64,000 nt of DNA from Antarctobacter heliothermus (GCF_002237555.1 NZ_CP022542.1:62001-126000); one strand, 5' to 3'. Positions 51,296-60,394 are shown, numbered from the stretch's first letter. A program made the numbers and translations. The notes: generated by a model not told the origin, from the letters alone.

Positions 51296-52993
51296 ATGAA
51301 CGACGTGAGAAAGGCAGAGAACTGCGATCTGCTGGTTGTCGGCTCTGGCGCGGCGGGGCTGGCGGCGGCGGTCACGGCGGCGCAGGGCGGTTTGCGGGTG
51401 ATCCTTGCGGAAAAGGCGGCCGTTCTGGGCGGCACCACCGCGTGGTCGGGCGGCTGGATCTGGGCGCCCTGCTCGGATGTGGCGCGCCGCCACGGCATTG
51501 AGGAAGACCCGGCAGAACCGCGCCGCTATCTGGCCGGGGTGCTGGGCAACAGCTTCAACGCCGGACTGGTCGACGCCTTTCTGGCCGCTGCGCCAGAGAT
51601 GGTGGCGTTCATGGAGCGTCAGACCGCGCTCTGCTTTGACTGCGGCGCGCGGATACCCGACACCTATGGCCATCTGCCCGGCGCGGGTCAGGGCGGACGG
51701 TCGGTCATCGCGCAACCCTATGATGCCCGCGCGCTGGGGCCGGACATCGCCCTGCTGCGCGCGCCGCTGCGCGAGACGACGTTCTGGGGCATGACCATAC
51801 AGGCCGGACCGGACCTGCGCGCCTTTCTGACCGCGACGCGGTCCTTGCGGTCGGCGGTTCATGTGGCGCAGCGGCTGGGGCGGCACCTGTGGGATCTGGC
51901 GCGCCATGGCCGGGGGATGCAACTGCGCAACGGCAACGCGCTGGTGGCGCGTCTGCTGCGCTCGGCACGCGATCTGGGGGTCGATATCCGGCCATCCCAT
52001 GCGGCGGCGCGGCTGGTGACGCGCGACGGTGCAGTCATTGGCGCGGTGCTGAGCGGCCCGCAGGGGGACATCCGCATCCACGCGGCGCGCGGCGTGGTGC
52101 TGGCCTGTGGCGGCTTTCCGCATGATCTCGCCCGCCGCGCCGCCAGCTTTCCCCGTCCTGATACGCACTTGCCGCTGGCCGTGGACAGTGCCACCGGCGA
52201 CGGGCTGCGGCTGGGCGAGTCCGCAGGCGGCCAACAGGCGTTGGACCTTGCGGCGGCGGGGGCGTGGTGCCCGGTCTCAAAAGTGGTTTGGCCGGGGGGT
52301 GATACAGGGGTGTTCCCGCATATCATCGACCGGGGCAAACCCGGCGTGATCGGCGTGCTCACCAATGGCCGCCGGTTCTGCAATGAGGGGCTGGGCTATC
52401 ACGATTACGTCCGTGAGATGCTGGCCGCCACCGCCGACCAGCCAGAGCCCGCCTCATGGCTGGTTTGCGATCATCGCTTTCTGCGCCGTTACGGGCTGGG
52501 CATCGTGCGTCCGGCCCCCTTGCCCATTGGCGGCTGGAGCCGGGCGGGCTATCTGCGCACCGGCAAAACGCCCGCGGCCCTCGCCCGCGCCTGCGGCATC
52601 GACCCGGACGCGCTGACCGCAACCCTGACCCGTTTCAACGATCACGCCCGTCAGGGCGTGGACCCGGAATTTCATCGCGGCACAACCGCCTACATGCGGC
52701 TGCAAGGCGACCCGGATATCAGCCCCAACCCCTGCCTCGCCCCGATCGACCGTGCGCCCTATTACGCGGTGAGGGTCGTCCCGGGCAGCTTTGGCACCTT
52801 TGCCGGGCTGCAAACTGACGGCCATGCCCGCGTGCTGGACGGCACAGGCGCGCCGATCCGGGGGCTGTATGCCGCTGGCACCGACATGGCCAGCGTCATG
52901 GGCGGGCAGTATCCGGCGGGCGGCATCAATCTAGGTCCGGCGCTGACCTTTGGCTATGTCGCGGGCCGCCACGCGGCACAGGAGCACCCATGA
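51296..52993 (+). CDS. FAD-dependent oxidoreductase (fumarate reductase/ketosteroid dehydrogenase type)
   Basis: 565 residues. The FAD-binding Rossmann motif is CDLLVVGSGAAGLAAAVTAA with Glu at the ribose site (ILAEKAAVLGGTTAWSGG); ARGVVLACGGFPHDLARR and the C-terminal GGQYPAGGINLGPALTFGY complete the FAD_binding_2 pattern. The family includes flavocytochrome fumarate reductases, 3-ketosteroid 1-dehydrogenases and tricarballylate dehydrogenase; all make or remove a C=C bond next to a carbonyl or carboxyl. By context it may dehydrogenate a cyclic hydroxy acid feeding the shikimate route. ATG 51296 has AGGGGGGTC upstream. Its stop overlaps the next start by 4 bases. Confidence 0.85.
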   Translation: MNDVRKAENCDLLVVGSGAAGLAAAVTAAQGGLRVILAEKAAVLGGTTAWSGGWIWAPCSDVARRHGIEEDPAEPRRYLAGVLGNSFNAGLVDAFLAAAPEMVAFMERQTALCFDCGARIPDTYGHLPGAGQGGRSVIAQPYDARALGPDIALLRAPLRETTFWGMTIQAGPDLRAFLTATRSLRSAVHVAQRLGRHLWDLARHGRGMQLRNGNALVARLLRSARDLGVDIRPSHAAARLVTRDGAVIGAVLSGPQGDIRIHAARGVVLACGGFPHDLARRAASFPRPDTHLPLAVDSATGDGLRLGESAGGQQALDLAAAGAWCPVSKVVWPGGDTGVFPHIIDRGKPGVIGVLTNGRRFCNEGLGYHDYVREMLAATADQPEPASWLVCDHRFLRRYGLGIVRPAPLPIGGWSRAGYLRTGKTPAALARACGIDPDALTATLTRFNDHARQGVDPEFHRGTTAYMRLQGDPDISPNPCLAPIDRAPYYAVRVVPGSFGTFAGLQTDGHARVLDGTGAPIRGLYAAGTDMASVMGGQYPAGGINLGPALTFGYVAGRHAAQEHP

Positions 52994-53838
52994 CCCGCAC
53001 TCCCGAAAATCGCCTGCTGTCGCTGGCCCATCTGACCGCCATCGACCTGCCCCCGCCCGCGCTGATCCATGCCGCCGCAACCGCCGGGTTCGACGCGGTC
53101 GGCCTGCGGCTGTTGCGCGTCACGCCCACCAGCCCCGGCTATCCGCTGATGCACGACCCTGCCCTGCTGCGCGCCACGCAGGACGCGCTGCGCGCCACCG
53201 GCCTGCGCGTCCACGACATCGAATTCGTCAAGCTGGAGCCGGACACCGACCCCGCCCAGCTGTGCGCCTTTCTGGACACCGGCGCCGCCCTTGGCGCGTC
53301 TGAGGTCATCTGCGCGCCCTATGATCCCGATCTGACCCGCCTTGCTGACCGTCTGGGCGCGCTGGCCGATCTGGCCGCCGCCCGTGGTCTTGGCGTCTCG
53401 CTCGAATTCTTTCCCTGGACCGTCGTGCCCAGCCTAGAGGACGCGCTGCGCGTGGTCGAACAGGCCGGGCCGACCGTTGGCATCCTTGTGGACAGCCTGC
53501 ATTTCGACCGCTCGACCAGCCGCCGTGAGACGCTGACCACCCTGCCGCCGAACCGCCTGCGCCTTGCACATCTGTGTGACGCGCGGGTCGCCCCGCCCTA
53601 TACAACCGACGCCCTGCTGCACACCGCGCGCGAGGACCGCCTGCCGCCCGGCGAGGGCAAAATCGACCTTGTGGAGTTCCTGCGCGCCCTGCCCGCCGAT
53701 CTGCCGCTGGGACTGGAGGTGCCGATGGCCGTGCGCACCGCCCGCGCCGGGTCGGACAGCGTGATCCGCGACACGCTACACGCCACCCGCAATCTGCTGC
53801 GCAGGCTGGACCCGCCGCCACCCCGGCGCGGGATCTGA
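52990..53838 (+). CDS. sugar phosphate isomerase/epimerase family protein (TIM barrel)
   Basis: 282 residues of the AP-endonuclease-2/xylose-isomerase-like barrel: FDAVGLRLLRVTPTSPGYPL, GLRVHDIEFVKLEP, ARGLGVSLEFFPWTVVPSL with the first metal Glu, VGILVDSLHFDRS with Asp, LRLAHLCDA and LPLGLEVPM with a final Glu. The metal-ligand pattern parallels the first domain of the QuiC-like protein, so it may act on a related cyclic substrate. It overlaps the flavoprotein gene by 4 bases (ATGA). The exact reaction is unknown. Confidence 0.82.
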   Translation: MTRTPENRLLSLAHLTAIDLPPPALIHAAATAGFDAVGLRLLRVTPTSPGYPLMHDPALLRATQDALRATGLRVHDIEFVKLEPDTDPAQLCAFLDTGAALGASEVICAPYDPDLTRLADRLGALADLAAARGLGVSLEFFPWTVVPSLEDALRVVEQAGPTVGILVDSLHFDRSTSRRETLTTLPPNRLRLAHLCDARVAPPYTTDALLHTAREDRLPPGEGKIDLVEFLRALPADLPLGLEVPMAVRTARAGSDSVIRDTLHATRNLLRRLDPPPPRRGI

Positions 53839-53855
53839 GGCCCATCGCTTGTCTG

Positions 53856-54458
53856 TTACTGAACGGGGCTGCTGCGCAATTGACCGATCTCATCGGCCAG
53901 ATCCTGACACAGCGCCTGCATCCTGACCGGATCGGTGTCCCGCTGCGCCTGCACCTTGAGGCCAAAGATATAGGTCTGGACCCGACGCGCCAGCCGGTCC
54001 GGTGCGCTGTCCGCGGGCAGTTCGCCCAGATCCCGGGCGCGGCGGAACGCCTCTGTCAGCGTGTCTTCGACCCGGTCGAGATGGGCCAGAACAAACTCCC
54101 GCAGCTCTGACCCTGACGGCACTTCGAGCAGGGATTTGACCAACATGCAGGCCGTCGAGGGCCGGTCGCAGGACTGCGGGGCCGCAAGGCCGCGCAGATG
54201 GGCCTGCAGCGCCGCAAGCGGCGAGCCCGCCGTGCCGATGGTGGTGTTCAGCTCATCGGCCATACGCGCGGCGTAGCGGTCAAGCGTGGCGCGGAACAGC
54301 GCCTCCTTGCTCTGGAAGGCGGCATAGATCGACCCCGGGCGCATGCCCAGCACCGCCTCGAGATCCTTCATCGAAGTCGCGTGATACCCCTTGACCCAGA
54401 ACAGGGACATGGCGGCATCCAGCGCGGCATCGCGGTCATATGAGGCGGGTCGTGCCAT
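53856..54458 (-). CDS. TetR family transcriptional regulator
   Basis: 200 residues. The N-terminal helix-turn-helix is typical: SYDRDAALDAAMSLFWVKGY and TSMKDLEAVLGMRPGSIYAA with FQSKEALFRATLDRY following. The C-terminal effector-binding half is helical (LADEIGQLRSS end). The ATG at 54458 (MARPAS) is favoured over the longer frame that extends into the operator region. It is divergent from an AhpD-like gene, and two identical-spaced palindromes lie between them, so it probably represses both genes and is relieved by a small ligand. Confidence 0.88.
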   Translation of the reverse strand: MARPASYDRDAALDAAMSLFWVKGYHATSMKDLEAVLGMRPGSIYAAFQSKEALFRATLDRYAARMADELNTTIGTAGSPLAALQAHLRGLAAPQSCDRPSTACMLVKSLLEVPSGSELREFVLAHLDRVEDTLTEAFRRARDLGELPADSAPDRLARRVQTYIFGLKVQAQRDTDPVRMQALCQDLADEIGQLRSSPVQ

Positions 54459-54509
54459 GGCGGTCAACATAGCTTGGCCACGGGTCGAAAAGAAGACCCC
54501 GGAGACATT

Positions 54510-54550
54510 ATTTGAGCGATCACTCAAATATTACTTGAGCAATCACTCAA
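54510..54550. promoter_or_regulatory. twin TetR operators
   Basis: Two 16-bp palindromes, TTGAGCGATCACTCAA (54512-54527) and TTGAGCAATCACTCAA (54535-54550), differ in one base and are 23 bases apart start to start. The first extends to a 20-bp palindrome (ATTTGAG...CTCAAAT). They lie between the divergent TetR and AhpD-like genes, the place expected for dimeric TetR repressor binding. Confidence 0.82.
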
Positions 54551-54620
54551 GAACGACAACATGGGTGGCAGACGGGGCCCATCCCGGCCCCCATCAGAGC
54601 AAACGACAAGGAACCGCCAC

Positions 54621-55184
54621 ATGACCAAATTCGACCGTTTCGACGAAACATCCGCCCCTGCCGCCGCCGTGCCGCTGATCGAAAAGTCGAAAAAGGCCTT
54701 TGGCCGCCTGCCGGGGCTGCATTCGGTGATGGCCGGATCGCCCGCGCTGCTGGACGGTTATCAGGTGCTGCACCGGCTGTTCGCCGAACAAACCGACTTT
54801 GACGCCGACGAAAAGACCGTCGTCTGGCAGACCATCAACGTCTACCACGAATGCCACTACTGCGTGCCCGCCCACACCGGCATCGCCAAGATGATGAAGG
54901 TCGACGACGCGATTTCCGACGCGCTGCGCGACGAAACCCCGCTCCCAACAGCAAAACTGGAGGCGCTGCGGACCTTTACGCTGGCCATGCTGGACAGCCG
55001 GGGCAACCCCGACGATGCACAGCTTGAGGCGTTTTATGCCGCGGGCTATGCGCAGCGCCATGTGCTGGACGTGATCCTTGGCCTGTCGCAGAAGGTCATG
55101 AGCAACTACACCAACCACGTCGCACAGACCCCGGTGGACGAGGTGATGCAGAAATTCGCCTGGACCCCCAAAGCCGACCGCTGA
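54621..55184 (+). CDS. carboxymuconolactone decarboxylase/AhpD-like protein
   Basis: 187 residues, all-helical alkylhydroperoxidase-D fold. The redox motif is YHECHYCVPAHTGIAK (Cys-x-x-Cys with Glu and His nearby), typical of peroxidase-type CMD proteins rather than true gamma-carboxymuconolactone decarboxylases. Other blocks are FGRLPGLHSVMAGSPALLDG and DVILGLSQKVMSNYTNH. It may detoxify peroxides or reactive electrophiles under control of the adjacent TetR protein. ATG 54621 has AAGGAACCGCC upstream. A GGCGG-rich gap with no feature separates it from the convergent CAP-RTX gene. Confidence 0.85.
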   Translation: MTKFDRFDETSAPAAAVPLIEKSKKAFGRLPGLHSVMAGSPALLDGYQVLHRLFAEQTDFDADEKTVVWQTINVYHECHYCVPAHTGIAKMMKVDDAISDALRDETPLPTAKLEALRTFTLAMLDSRGNPDDAQLEAFYAAGYAQRHVLDVILGLSQKVMSNYTNHVAQTPVDEVMQKFAWTPKADR

Positions 55185-55277
55185 ACACTGACGCCCCGAC
55201 ATATCCGGGGCAGATCAGGGGCGCGGCTCCGGGGGATACCCCCCGGGGCGGACGCCGAACCCACCATGCGGCGGTGA

Positions 55278-57173
55278 TCAGACGCTGATCATCGCCGCCT
55301 CTGGCTCTGCGTCCAGGAACACCACCCGCACGGCGCCATCCTCAAAGACCGTGTCGCCATCCTCGACGCGCATATGGGCCATCGCCTCACCCACGTCGGC
55401 ATAGCCAAAGCCGGTCAGATCGATGCTGTCCCAAGGCTCTAGGTCCGTAACCGTCTTGTCCCCGTCCCCGGACGGCGCAAAGACAAAGGTATCCGCCCAC
55501 AGGCCCCCCGACAGCAGGTCATCCCCGGCGTCGGGCCGCAACACATCATCCGGCCCAAGACCACGCATGAAGGCGATCAGATCGCCTTCGGTGCCCGCGA
55601 CAAACTCGGGCGATTGCACAAAACGCTCCACCAGCGTCTCACGGGTCATGCCGTCGGCAAGCTGTGACGACCAGGCCGCAAAGCCGCCCGCATCCGGGCT
55701 CCGGTCCAGCACGTTGTTATACAGCAGCGTGATGAACTCCGCATCCGTGGTCGCGCCATAGGTGCTCTGGAACTCGGGCGAGGCCATGAACTGCGCCACC
55801 ACCGTCTGGAACGCCGTGCCGCCCGCCAGCGACGTCACCCAGCCGTCCAGACCGCCCACATCCGGTTCGCGGTCGAAAATCCCGCGATACAATCTGTATA
55901 CATCATCCACCCAGCTGGTCGGGTCATGGGCGACGTCGAAATCCGCCTGCGCACCGGCGCGTTTGGCCTGATGTTCCGCGCTCTCGGCGATGATCAACAC
56001 CACCTCTGCGCGGCTCATGCCACCGTCCAGATTGCCCACAAGCCCATTCAGCCCCGCCGCCTGTGGGGGCCGCCCCAGCACGTTGACAAACAGCAGCGTG
56101 ACAAATTCGGTGTTTGTGGTGGCACCGTAGGTGGCCTGAAACTCGGGCGCGTTTACAAACCCCGTGGCCACCTGTTCCAACGTGCGCGCGCCTGCGGCCA
56201 GCATCTTGACCCAGGCCTGATGGCCGTTCACATCCGGCTCACGGCCAAAGACCGCCGCATACAGCCGGTAAACCTGCGCCGAGACATCGGTGCCGTACAG
56301 CCCCCGTCCCTCGCCCAGCAGCACGTCGTTGCCCGCCAGCCCCATCAGGGTGTTGGCGTCATTGCCTGTCCCCTCCAGCAGGTCAGCGCCGGAGGTGCCG
56401 GTGATCTCGTCCGGGTCACCGTACAGATCGCTCAGCGCCACCTCACCATCGCCAAAGCGCACCCGCTCGATGCCCAGCAGCGACAATTCCATCCCCGGCG
56501 CGCTCAGCAGCGGGGCTGCCTGCGTGCCGCCCACCGTGACCTGATCGCGGTTCTGCGTCAGGACAAGCGTATCGGTGCCCGCGCCGCCATCGACGGTGTC
56601 GGTGCCGCCGCCTCCGCGCAGCGTGTCGTTGCCCGCGCCGCCGGCGATAAAGTCATCACCCCCCTGCCCCGTCAGCACGTCCGGCCCGCTGCCACCCGCA
56701 AGATCCAGATCCACCAGCCCGCCGGTCATGGCAAAGTTCTGCGTCACCAGCACGCTGTTGAACCGGCCCGTGTCATAGGTCAGCGGCCCCAGCGCGATGC
56801 CGATGCCGATCACCGTCAGGTCGGGATCCATCAGGTTGGCGTAATGGTTGGGGCTGTTCATCAGGCTTCTGTGCAGCAGCTCGACCTCATCAATGTAGCT
56901 GCCAGAGCCCGAGACCGACACGGCGGCGATGTTCTCGGCGCTGCGCCATGTGCCCGACAGGTCCATGTCCGCCGCGCGCATCCGGTCGGTGGGGCTGCTG
57001 CCACCGACCCCCTCATGATCAAAGGTATCACTCGCCACCATCCAGTCGCTGTGCGCCTGCGCCGAGGTGTTCAGGTTCAGCTCCAGCAGCAGCGGCTCCA
57101 GACCCTGCGCGGCACGGTCCGCGTTGATCAGATCCAGCATGTAGCGTTCAAGAGCGCTGGCGGTGGTGGTCAT
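55278..57173 (-). CDS. secreted CAP-RTX-DUF4214 protein
   Basis: 631 residues of modular surface protein. Residues 1 to about 160 are a CAP/SCP (PR-1-like) domain: YMLDLINADRAAQGL, the His41 helix (AQAHSDWM), DTFDHEG, SAENIAAV, and NHYANLMDPDLTVIGIGIAL. A small RTX block follows (GGDDFIAGGAGNDTLRGGGG). Two DUF4214 units come after (VYRLYAAVFGREPDVNGHQA; VYRLYRGIFDREPDVGGLDG), each with F-x-x-S/N-P-E-F-Q-x-T-Y-G-A-T and LLxxNVLxRxPDAxG motifs. A serralysin-like end with DTFVFAPSGDGDKTVTDLEP closes the protein. No signal peptide: type I secretion expected. ATG 57173 is chosen; the frame runs on upstream without support. Confidence 0.88.
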   Translation of the reverse strand: MTTTASALERYMLDLINADRAAQGLEPLLLELNLNTSAQAHSDWMVASDTFDHEGVGGSSPTDRMRAADMDLSGTWRSAENIAAVSVSGSGSYIDEVELLHRSLMNSPNHYANLMDPDLTVIGIGIALGPLTYDTGRFNSVLVTQNFAMTGGLVDLDLAGGSGPDVLTGQGGDDFIAGGAGNDTLRGGGGTDTVDGGAGTDTLVLTQNRDQVTVGGTQAAPLLSAPGMELSLLGIERVRFGDGEVALSDLYGDPDEITGTSGADLLEGTGNDANTLMGLAGNDVLLGEGRGLYGTDVSAQVYRLYAAVFGREPDVNGHQAWVKMLAAGARTLEQVATGFVNAPEFQATYGATTNTEFVTLLFVNVLGRPPQAAGLNGLVGNLDGGMSRAEVVLIIAESAEHQAKRAGAQADFDVAHDPTSWVDDVYRLYRGIFDREPDVGGLDGWVTSLAGGTAFQTVVAQFMASPEFQSTYGATTDAEFITLLYNNVLDRSPDAGGFAAWSSQLADGMTRETLVERFVQSPEFVAGTEGDLIAFMRGLGPDDVLRPDAGDDLLSGGLWADTFVFAPSGDGDKTVTDLEPWDSIDLTGFGYADVGEAMAHMRVEDGDTVFEDGAVRVVFLDAEPEAAMISV

Positions 57174-57740
57174 CTCTGGTGTCCTGTCCTGTTTCGCGCG
57201 CGAAACATTGTCTGCGGATCGCGGCATCCCTGCGGCGGGACTATACCCGCCACAGACCGTGTCGCCCATATTCCATCTGGCCGCTCAGGCACTGGCGATC
57301 ATCCCTGACCGACCCGTCGCCCACCCGCGGCGTCCAGCCCCCCGCGCTAGACATTCCGCACTACGCCACCACCCCAAATGCCCAGTTGCCGTTCAGCGCG
57401 GTGCCGAGTGTGTTCTTCGCAGCCGCCAATTGTCGGAAACTGCGTGCATGGATCTGAGCAGTTGCTTCAAGGCTCCATGATCTGGGCTTCAATGAATTGT
57501 GTTTTATTCATCGGAATCCTCTCAGTCTTCCTGTCGAAAAAATTGGACGCCCTCGTTCCCTTTAGATCGGGGGGGAATTACCACGTGATCCCATGCCGAT
57601 GGGACCTGTGATTCAGTTATCCATAAAAACTTGAGCATTTTTGCAGATTTTCCAGAAATTATCCGTCGGTACTTTCAGGTCGGCCTCCTAACCTTGGGAT
57701 GTGGCCTGCAACAGGCAGGTAAATTCAAGGAGAAAGACTG
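57174..57740. promoter_or_regulatory. long intergenic region at the border of the mobile segment
   Basis: 567 bases with no supported gene. G+C falls clearly from about 57480 on, with AT-rich runs at 57480-57670 (for example GAATTGTGTTTTATTCATCGG and CCATAAAAACTTGAGCATTT), marking the left border of the foreign-looking segment and the probable promoter of the DUF927 gene. No tRNA gene or clear attachment repeat is seen. Small frames here have no ribosome-binding sites. Confidence 0.4.
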
Positions 57741-59540
57741 ATGAAAGACGACGCGAAAGAAATGGAAACGACTTCGGCATTGGAGCTGATCGAGGAGGTG
57801 AACGAGCGTTCGGATTTGGAACCGGAGGTGGATGAGACATTCGTGCCTGATGGCTTTGTATTAACTGAGCAGGGCCTCTATAAATTGGTACCGTTGAAAG
57901 ATGGCAGTTATGACTTCCAATGGATCTGTGACTGGATTCACGTCAAGGCGTTGACAGAAAACATAGAGGGCCGTGAGAATGGCATTCTGGTTGAGCTTCG
58001 GACACGGAAGGGAACGTTGCGGGAGTTGATTGTTCTCGCGAAACACTTTTCGGGAAGTGGCACCAGGGTCATCGCCGACCTACTAGACCTCGGGTTTCAG
58101 ATCGCGCCGGGGCCTGCCCGTAAAGATTTGCTGCGCGCGCTGCAGGAATGGAACCACTATCGTTGGTGCATCAGCACGACCAAACGGGGGTGGGTGAATG
58201 ACAGAAATTTCATCTTGCCAGACTCATCCGTGCTGGGCCCGGGCAACTTCAAATTTGTGGAGCAGGATGTCGCGATGGGAGCCCCCAAGAATGGCACGTT
58301 GGAAGGCTGGCGCACGGAGGTCGCAAGCAAGGCACCTGGCAATCCATTGGTTATCCTCGCCATAGCCGCAAGCCTGGCCGGCCCATTGTTGGCCCAGCTT
58401 GGCCTCGAAGGTGGCGGGGTTCACTATCGTGGTGGTTCCAGCAGCGGCAAATCAACGTTGCTGAACACGGCGGCGTCTGTGTGGTACGCACCTGGCGAAG
58501 TACAATCCTGGCAGGGCACGATTTCGGGCATGGAGGCCAAGGCGGCGGCTTTCAATGGAACATGCCTTTGCCTGGATGAGTTGGCCGAGGTCTCCGCCAC
58601 TGCGGCAGATACGCTGATTTATGTGTTGGCGAACGGGTCCGGCAAGGCACGTGCAAACTCACAGGGCGGTCAGGCTGAGGCAAATCGCTTTGGCTTGGTG
58701 ATCCAGTCTAGCGGCGAAATCGACATAGCCACCAAACTGGCAGAGGGTGGCCGGACGGCCCAAGCCGGGCAAACGCTGCGGCTTATGGATTTGCAGGCCG
58801 ATAGCCGACAGCACGGTGTTTTCGACACCCTGCATGATCTGCCAGACGGACGACGGTTCAGTGAACATCTGAAAACGAGCGCCGCCATGCACCATGGCCA
58901 CGCAGGTCCCGCATTTGTCGACGCGCTGTTAAAGCGCGGGACCGTTCCGTTCATCAAAGCCCAAGGGCTTATTGCGCATTTTCTCTACACCACGAGGGAG
59001 CGTCACAAGAAATCCGTGAATGATATTGCGGACCGGGCAATGAAGCGATTTGCCGTCTATGCAGCGGCTGGTGAGCTTGCCACCGCTTATGGACTCACGG
59101 GATGGCCACCAAGGACGGCCTATGACGCAGCACAGGACATGTTCGGGCTGTGGTTGCAGGGCCAGACGACACCGGAAGAGATCGCCGAAATCGAGGCAGT
59201 GCGGCGCGTGCAGGCGTTTCTGGAGCGGCATGGTGAAGACTGCCGTGATCTTGCTCTTCCGCCACCGGATGCCGATGCGCCTTTGGTGTTCCGGAAAGAC
59301 CAGTTTGCTTTTCTGCCACGAGAGACATGGTCCATGATTCATGGAAGCATGGACCCAAGAAAGGCAGCGCATGCACTCGAGACGCGGGGATTTTTGTCAT
59401 TCGGTGACGGCCGGAACATGATGGCAAAAGCGCCGACCGGGTCAGGAATGTCGCGCGGATACAAAGTACATCTGAGTATCCTTGACTGGAAACCGTCGGA
59501 AATGTCGGAAAGTCGGAAAATGGTTTCCTTGTTGGTATGA
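57741..59540 (+). CDS. DUF927 domain ATPase
   Basis: 599 residues. The N-terminal 150 residues are not recognised; from about residue 140 the DUF927 helicase/primase-like domain starts (WCISTTKRGWVNDRNFILPD). Walker A is GGSSSGKST (231-239) and Walker B CLCLDEL (275-281, Asp279-Glu280), followed by the family's LANGSGKARANSQGG and LVIQSSGEIDIATKL. DUF927 proteins are found on integrative elements, phages and plasmids and are thought to act in DNA unwinding or replication. The gene has AAGGAGAAAGAC before ATG 57741. The end is rich in Met-Ser-Glu-Ser and the 3' region has repeated GTCGGAAA words. Confidence 0.85.
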   Translation: MKDDAKEMETTSALELIEEVNERSDLEPEVDETFVPDGFVLTEQGLYKLVPLKDGSYDFQWICDWIHVKALTENIEGRENGILVELRTRKGTLRELIVLAKHFSGSGTRVIADLLDLGFQIAPGPARKDLLRALQEWNHYRWCISTTKRGWVNDRNFILPDSSVLGPGNFKFVEQDVAMGAPKNGTLEGWRTEVASKAPGNPLVILAIAASLAGPLLAQLGLEGGGVHYRGGSSSGKSTLLNTAASVWYAPGEVQSWQGTISGMEAKAAAFNGTCLCLDELAEVSATAADTLIYVLANGSGKARANSQGGQAEANRFGLVIQSSGEIDIATKLAEGGRTAQAGQTLRLMDLQADSRQHGVFDTLHDLPDGRRFSEHLKTSAAMHHGHAGPAFVDALLKRGTVPFIKAQGLIAHFLYTTRERHKKSVNDIADRAMKRFAVYAAAGELATAYGLTGWPPRTAYDAAQDMFGLWLQGQTTPEEIAEIEAVRRVQAFLERHGEDCRDLALPPPDADAPLVFRKDQFAFLPRETWSMIHGSMDPRKAAHALETRGFLSFGDGRNMMAKAPTGSGMSRGYKVHLSILDWKPSEMSESRKMVSLLV

Positions 59541-59914
59541 TCCTTACCTGCCCCGGTTATCCCGCCGGGACGATACAAAATGGACTGCCCCTCTTGGCCA
59601 TCCCTGGCCGAGGGGGGCGCTGCAAATTCAATGAGACGCGCAAAAGTGTCGGATATGTCGGAAAAGTCGGAGCGAGGCCGTGATGCGGGCCTATCCGGGT
59701 CTATGGGGGAGTTGGCGTAAATACGCGCCGCAAAGCCCTGGATACATTTTTCTTGACAATATCGGAATTAATTTCGAATCGCGCATTGAAACCCCGAATC
59801 GCGATTCCAATATCGTAGATACCGGTCACCGGGGCGTTCGAATAAGCGGACGAAAAGAGAGTTCGTACCTCTCCTCCCGCCCTGACCAAAACGCTGACGG
59901 ATGAGGTCAACGAC
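59541..59914. promoter_or_regulatory. intergenic region with a possible promoter and repeated GAATCGCG sites
   Basis: 374 bases without a credible gene; a 74-codon frame at 59680-59904 has no family resemblance and crosses the promoter. TTGACA lies at 59753-59758. Downstream of it GAATCGCG is found at 59776-59783 and again at 59796-59803, 20 bases apart, the second within a perfect 12-bp palindrome GAATCGCGATTC (59796-59807). The words AATATCG flank them on both sides. The layout suggests a regulated promoter for the three-gene run starting at 59915. GTCGGAAA-type words of the DUF927 gene end recur at about 59647-59670. Confidence 0.5.
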
Positions 59915-60394
59915 ATGGCTATCAACAATCTAGGCACCCAGTCGGGTGTGATCAATGCGGCGCGCCGTACTTCCCAATCGTCTCACGACGCATTTGCACG
60001 CTTTCTTGCAACTCTGCCGACGCTGATTTCCAGCGAAGCGGATGTTACCGGGTACAGCGGACAGGATCCCGCCTTGGATCATTGGATCCGGGAGGCTGAG
60101 GCCGCGCGCCAGATATCTCTCGATCAGGTCGACTATCTGCACTCAGATCTGGGCCCGAATGCAACCGGCCACGAGAGGCTGTTCTTTGAAATCGCAGCCG
60201 CCTTTCAAACCATCATGACATCCGATGACATCGAGGACGTGGCCGCCCTGCGGACGCAAACCCGGGCGCTTCACGAGCGCCTCACTGACGAGCTGCAGGC
60301 GCTGACGATGTCGGCCGCCGCGTTGGATCGGCTTGAGGATTATCTCGCGCTTGATGACGCGTTTGAAGAGCTGGAGCCGGGGCTCTCGTTCTAA
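59915..60394 (+). CDS. small unknown protein of the mobile segment
   Basis: 159 residues, acidic and largely helical, without signal peptide or membrane segment. No family recognised. Readable features are a Ser/Thr-rich start (INAARRTSQSSHDAFARFLA), a middle with HWIREAEAARQISLDQVDYL and an acidic end (EDYLALDDAFEELEPG). ATG 59915 has GAGGTCAACGAC upstream. It stands first in a plus-strand run with the nuclease-like and AAA+ protease genes, at gaps of 117 and 45 bases, so it may be their partner, an inhibitor or a sensor protein; this is inference. Confidence 0.7.
   Translation: MAINNLGTQSGVINAARRTSQSSHDAFARFLATLPTLISSEADVTGYSGQDPALDHWIREAEAARQISLDQVDYLHSDLGPNATGHERLFFEIAAAFQTIMTSDDIEDVAALRTQTRALHERLTDELQALTMSAAALDRLEDYLALDDAFEELEPGLSF

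Noticed and set aside
59680..59904. 74-codon frame between the DUF927 and small-protein genes
   Set aside because: It crosses a likely promoter and palindromic sites and has no ribosome-binding site or family resemblance.
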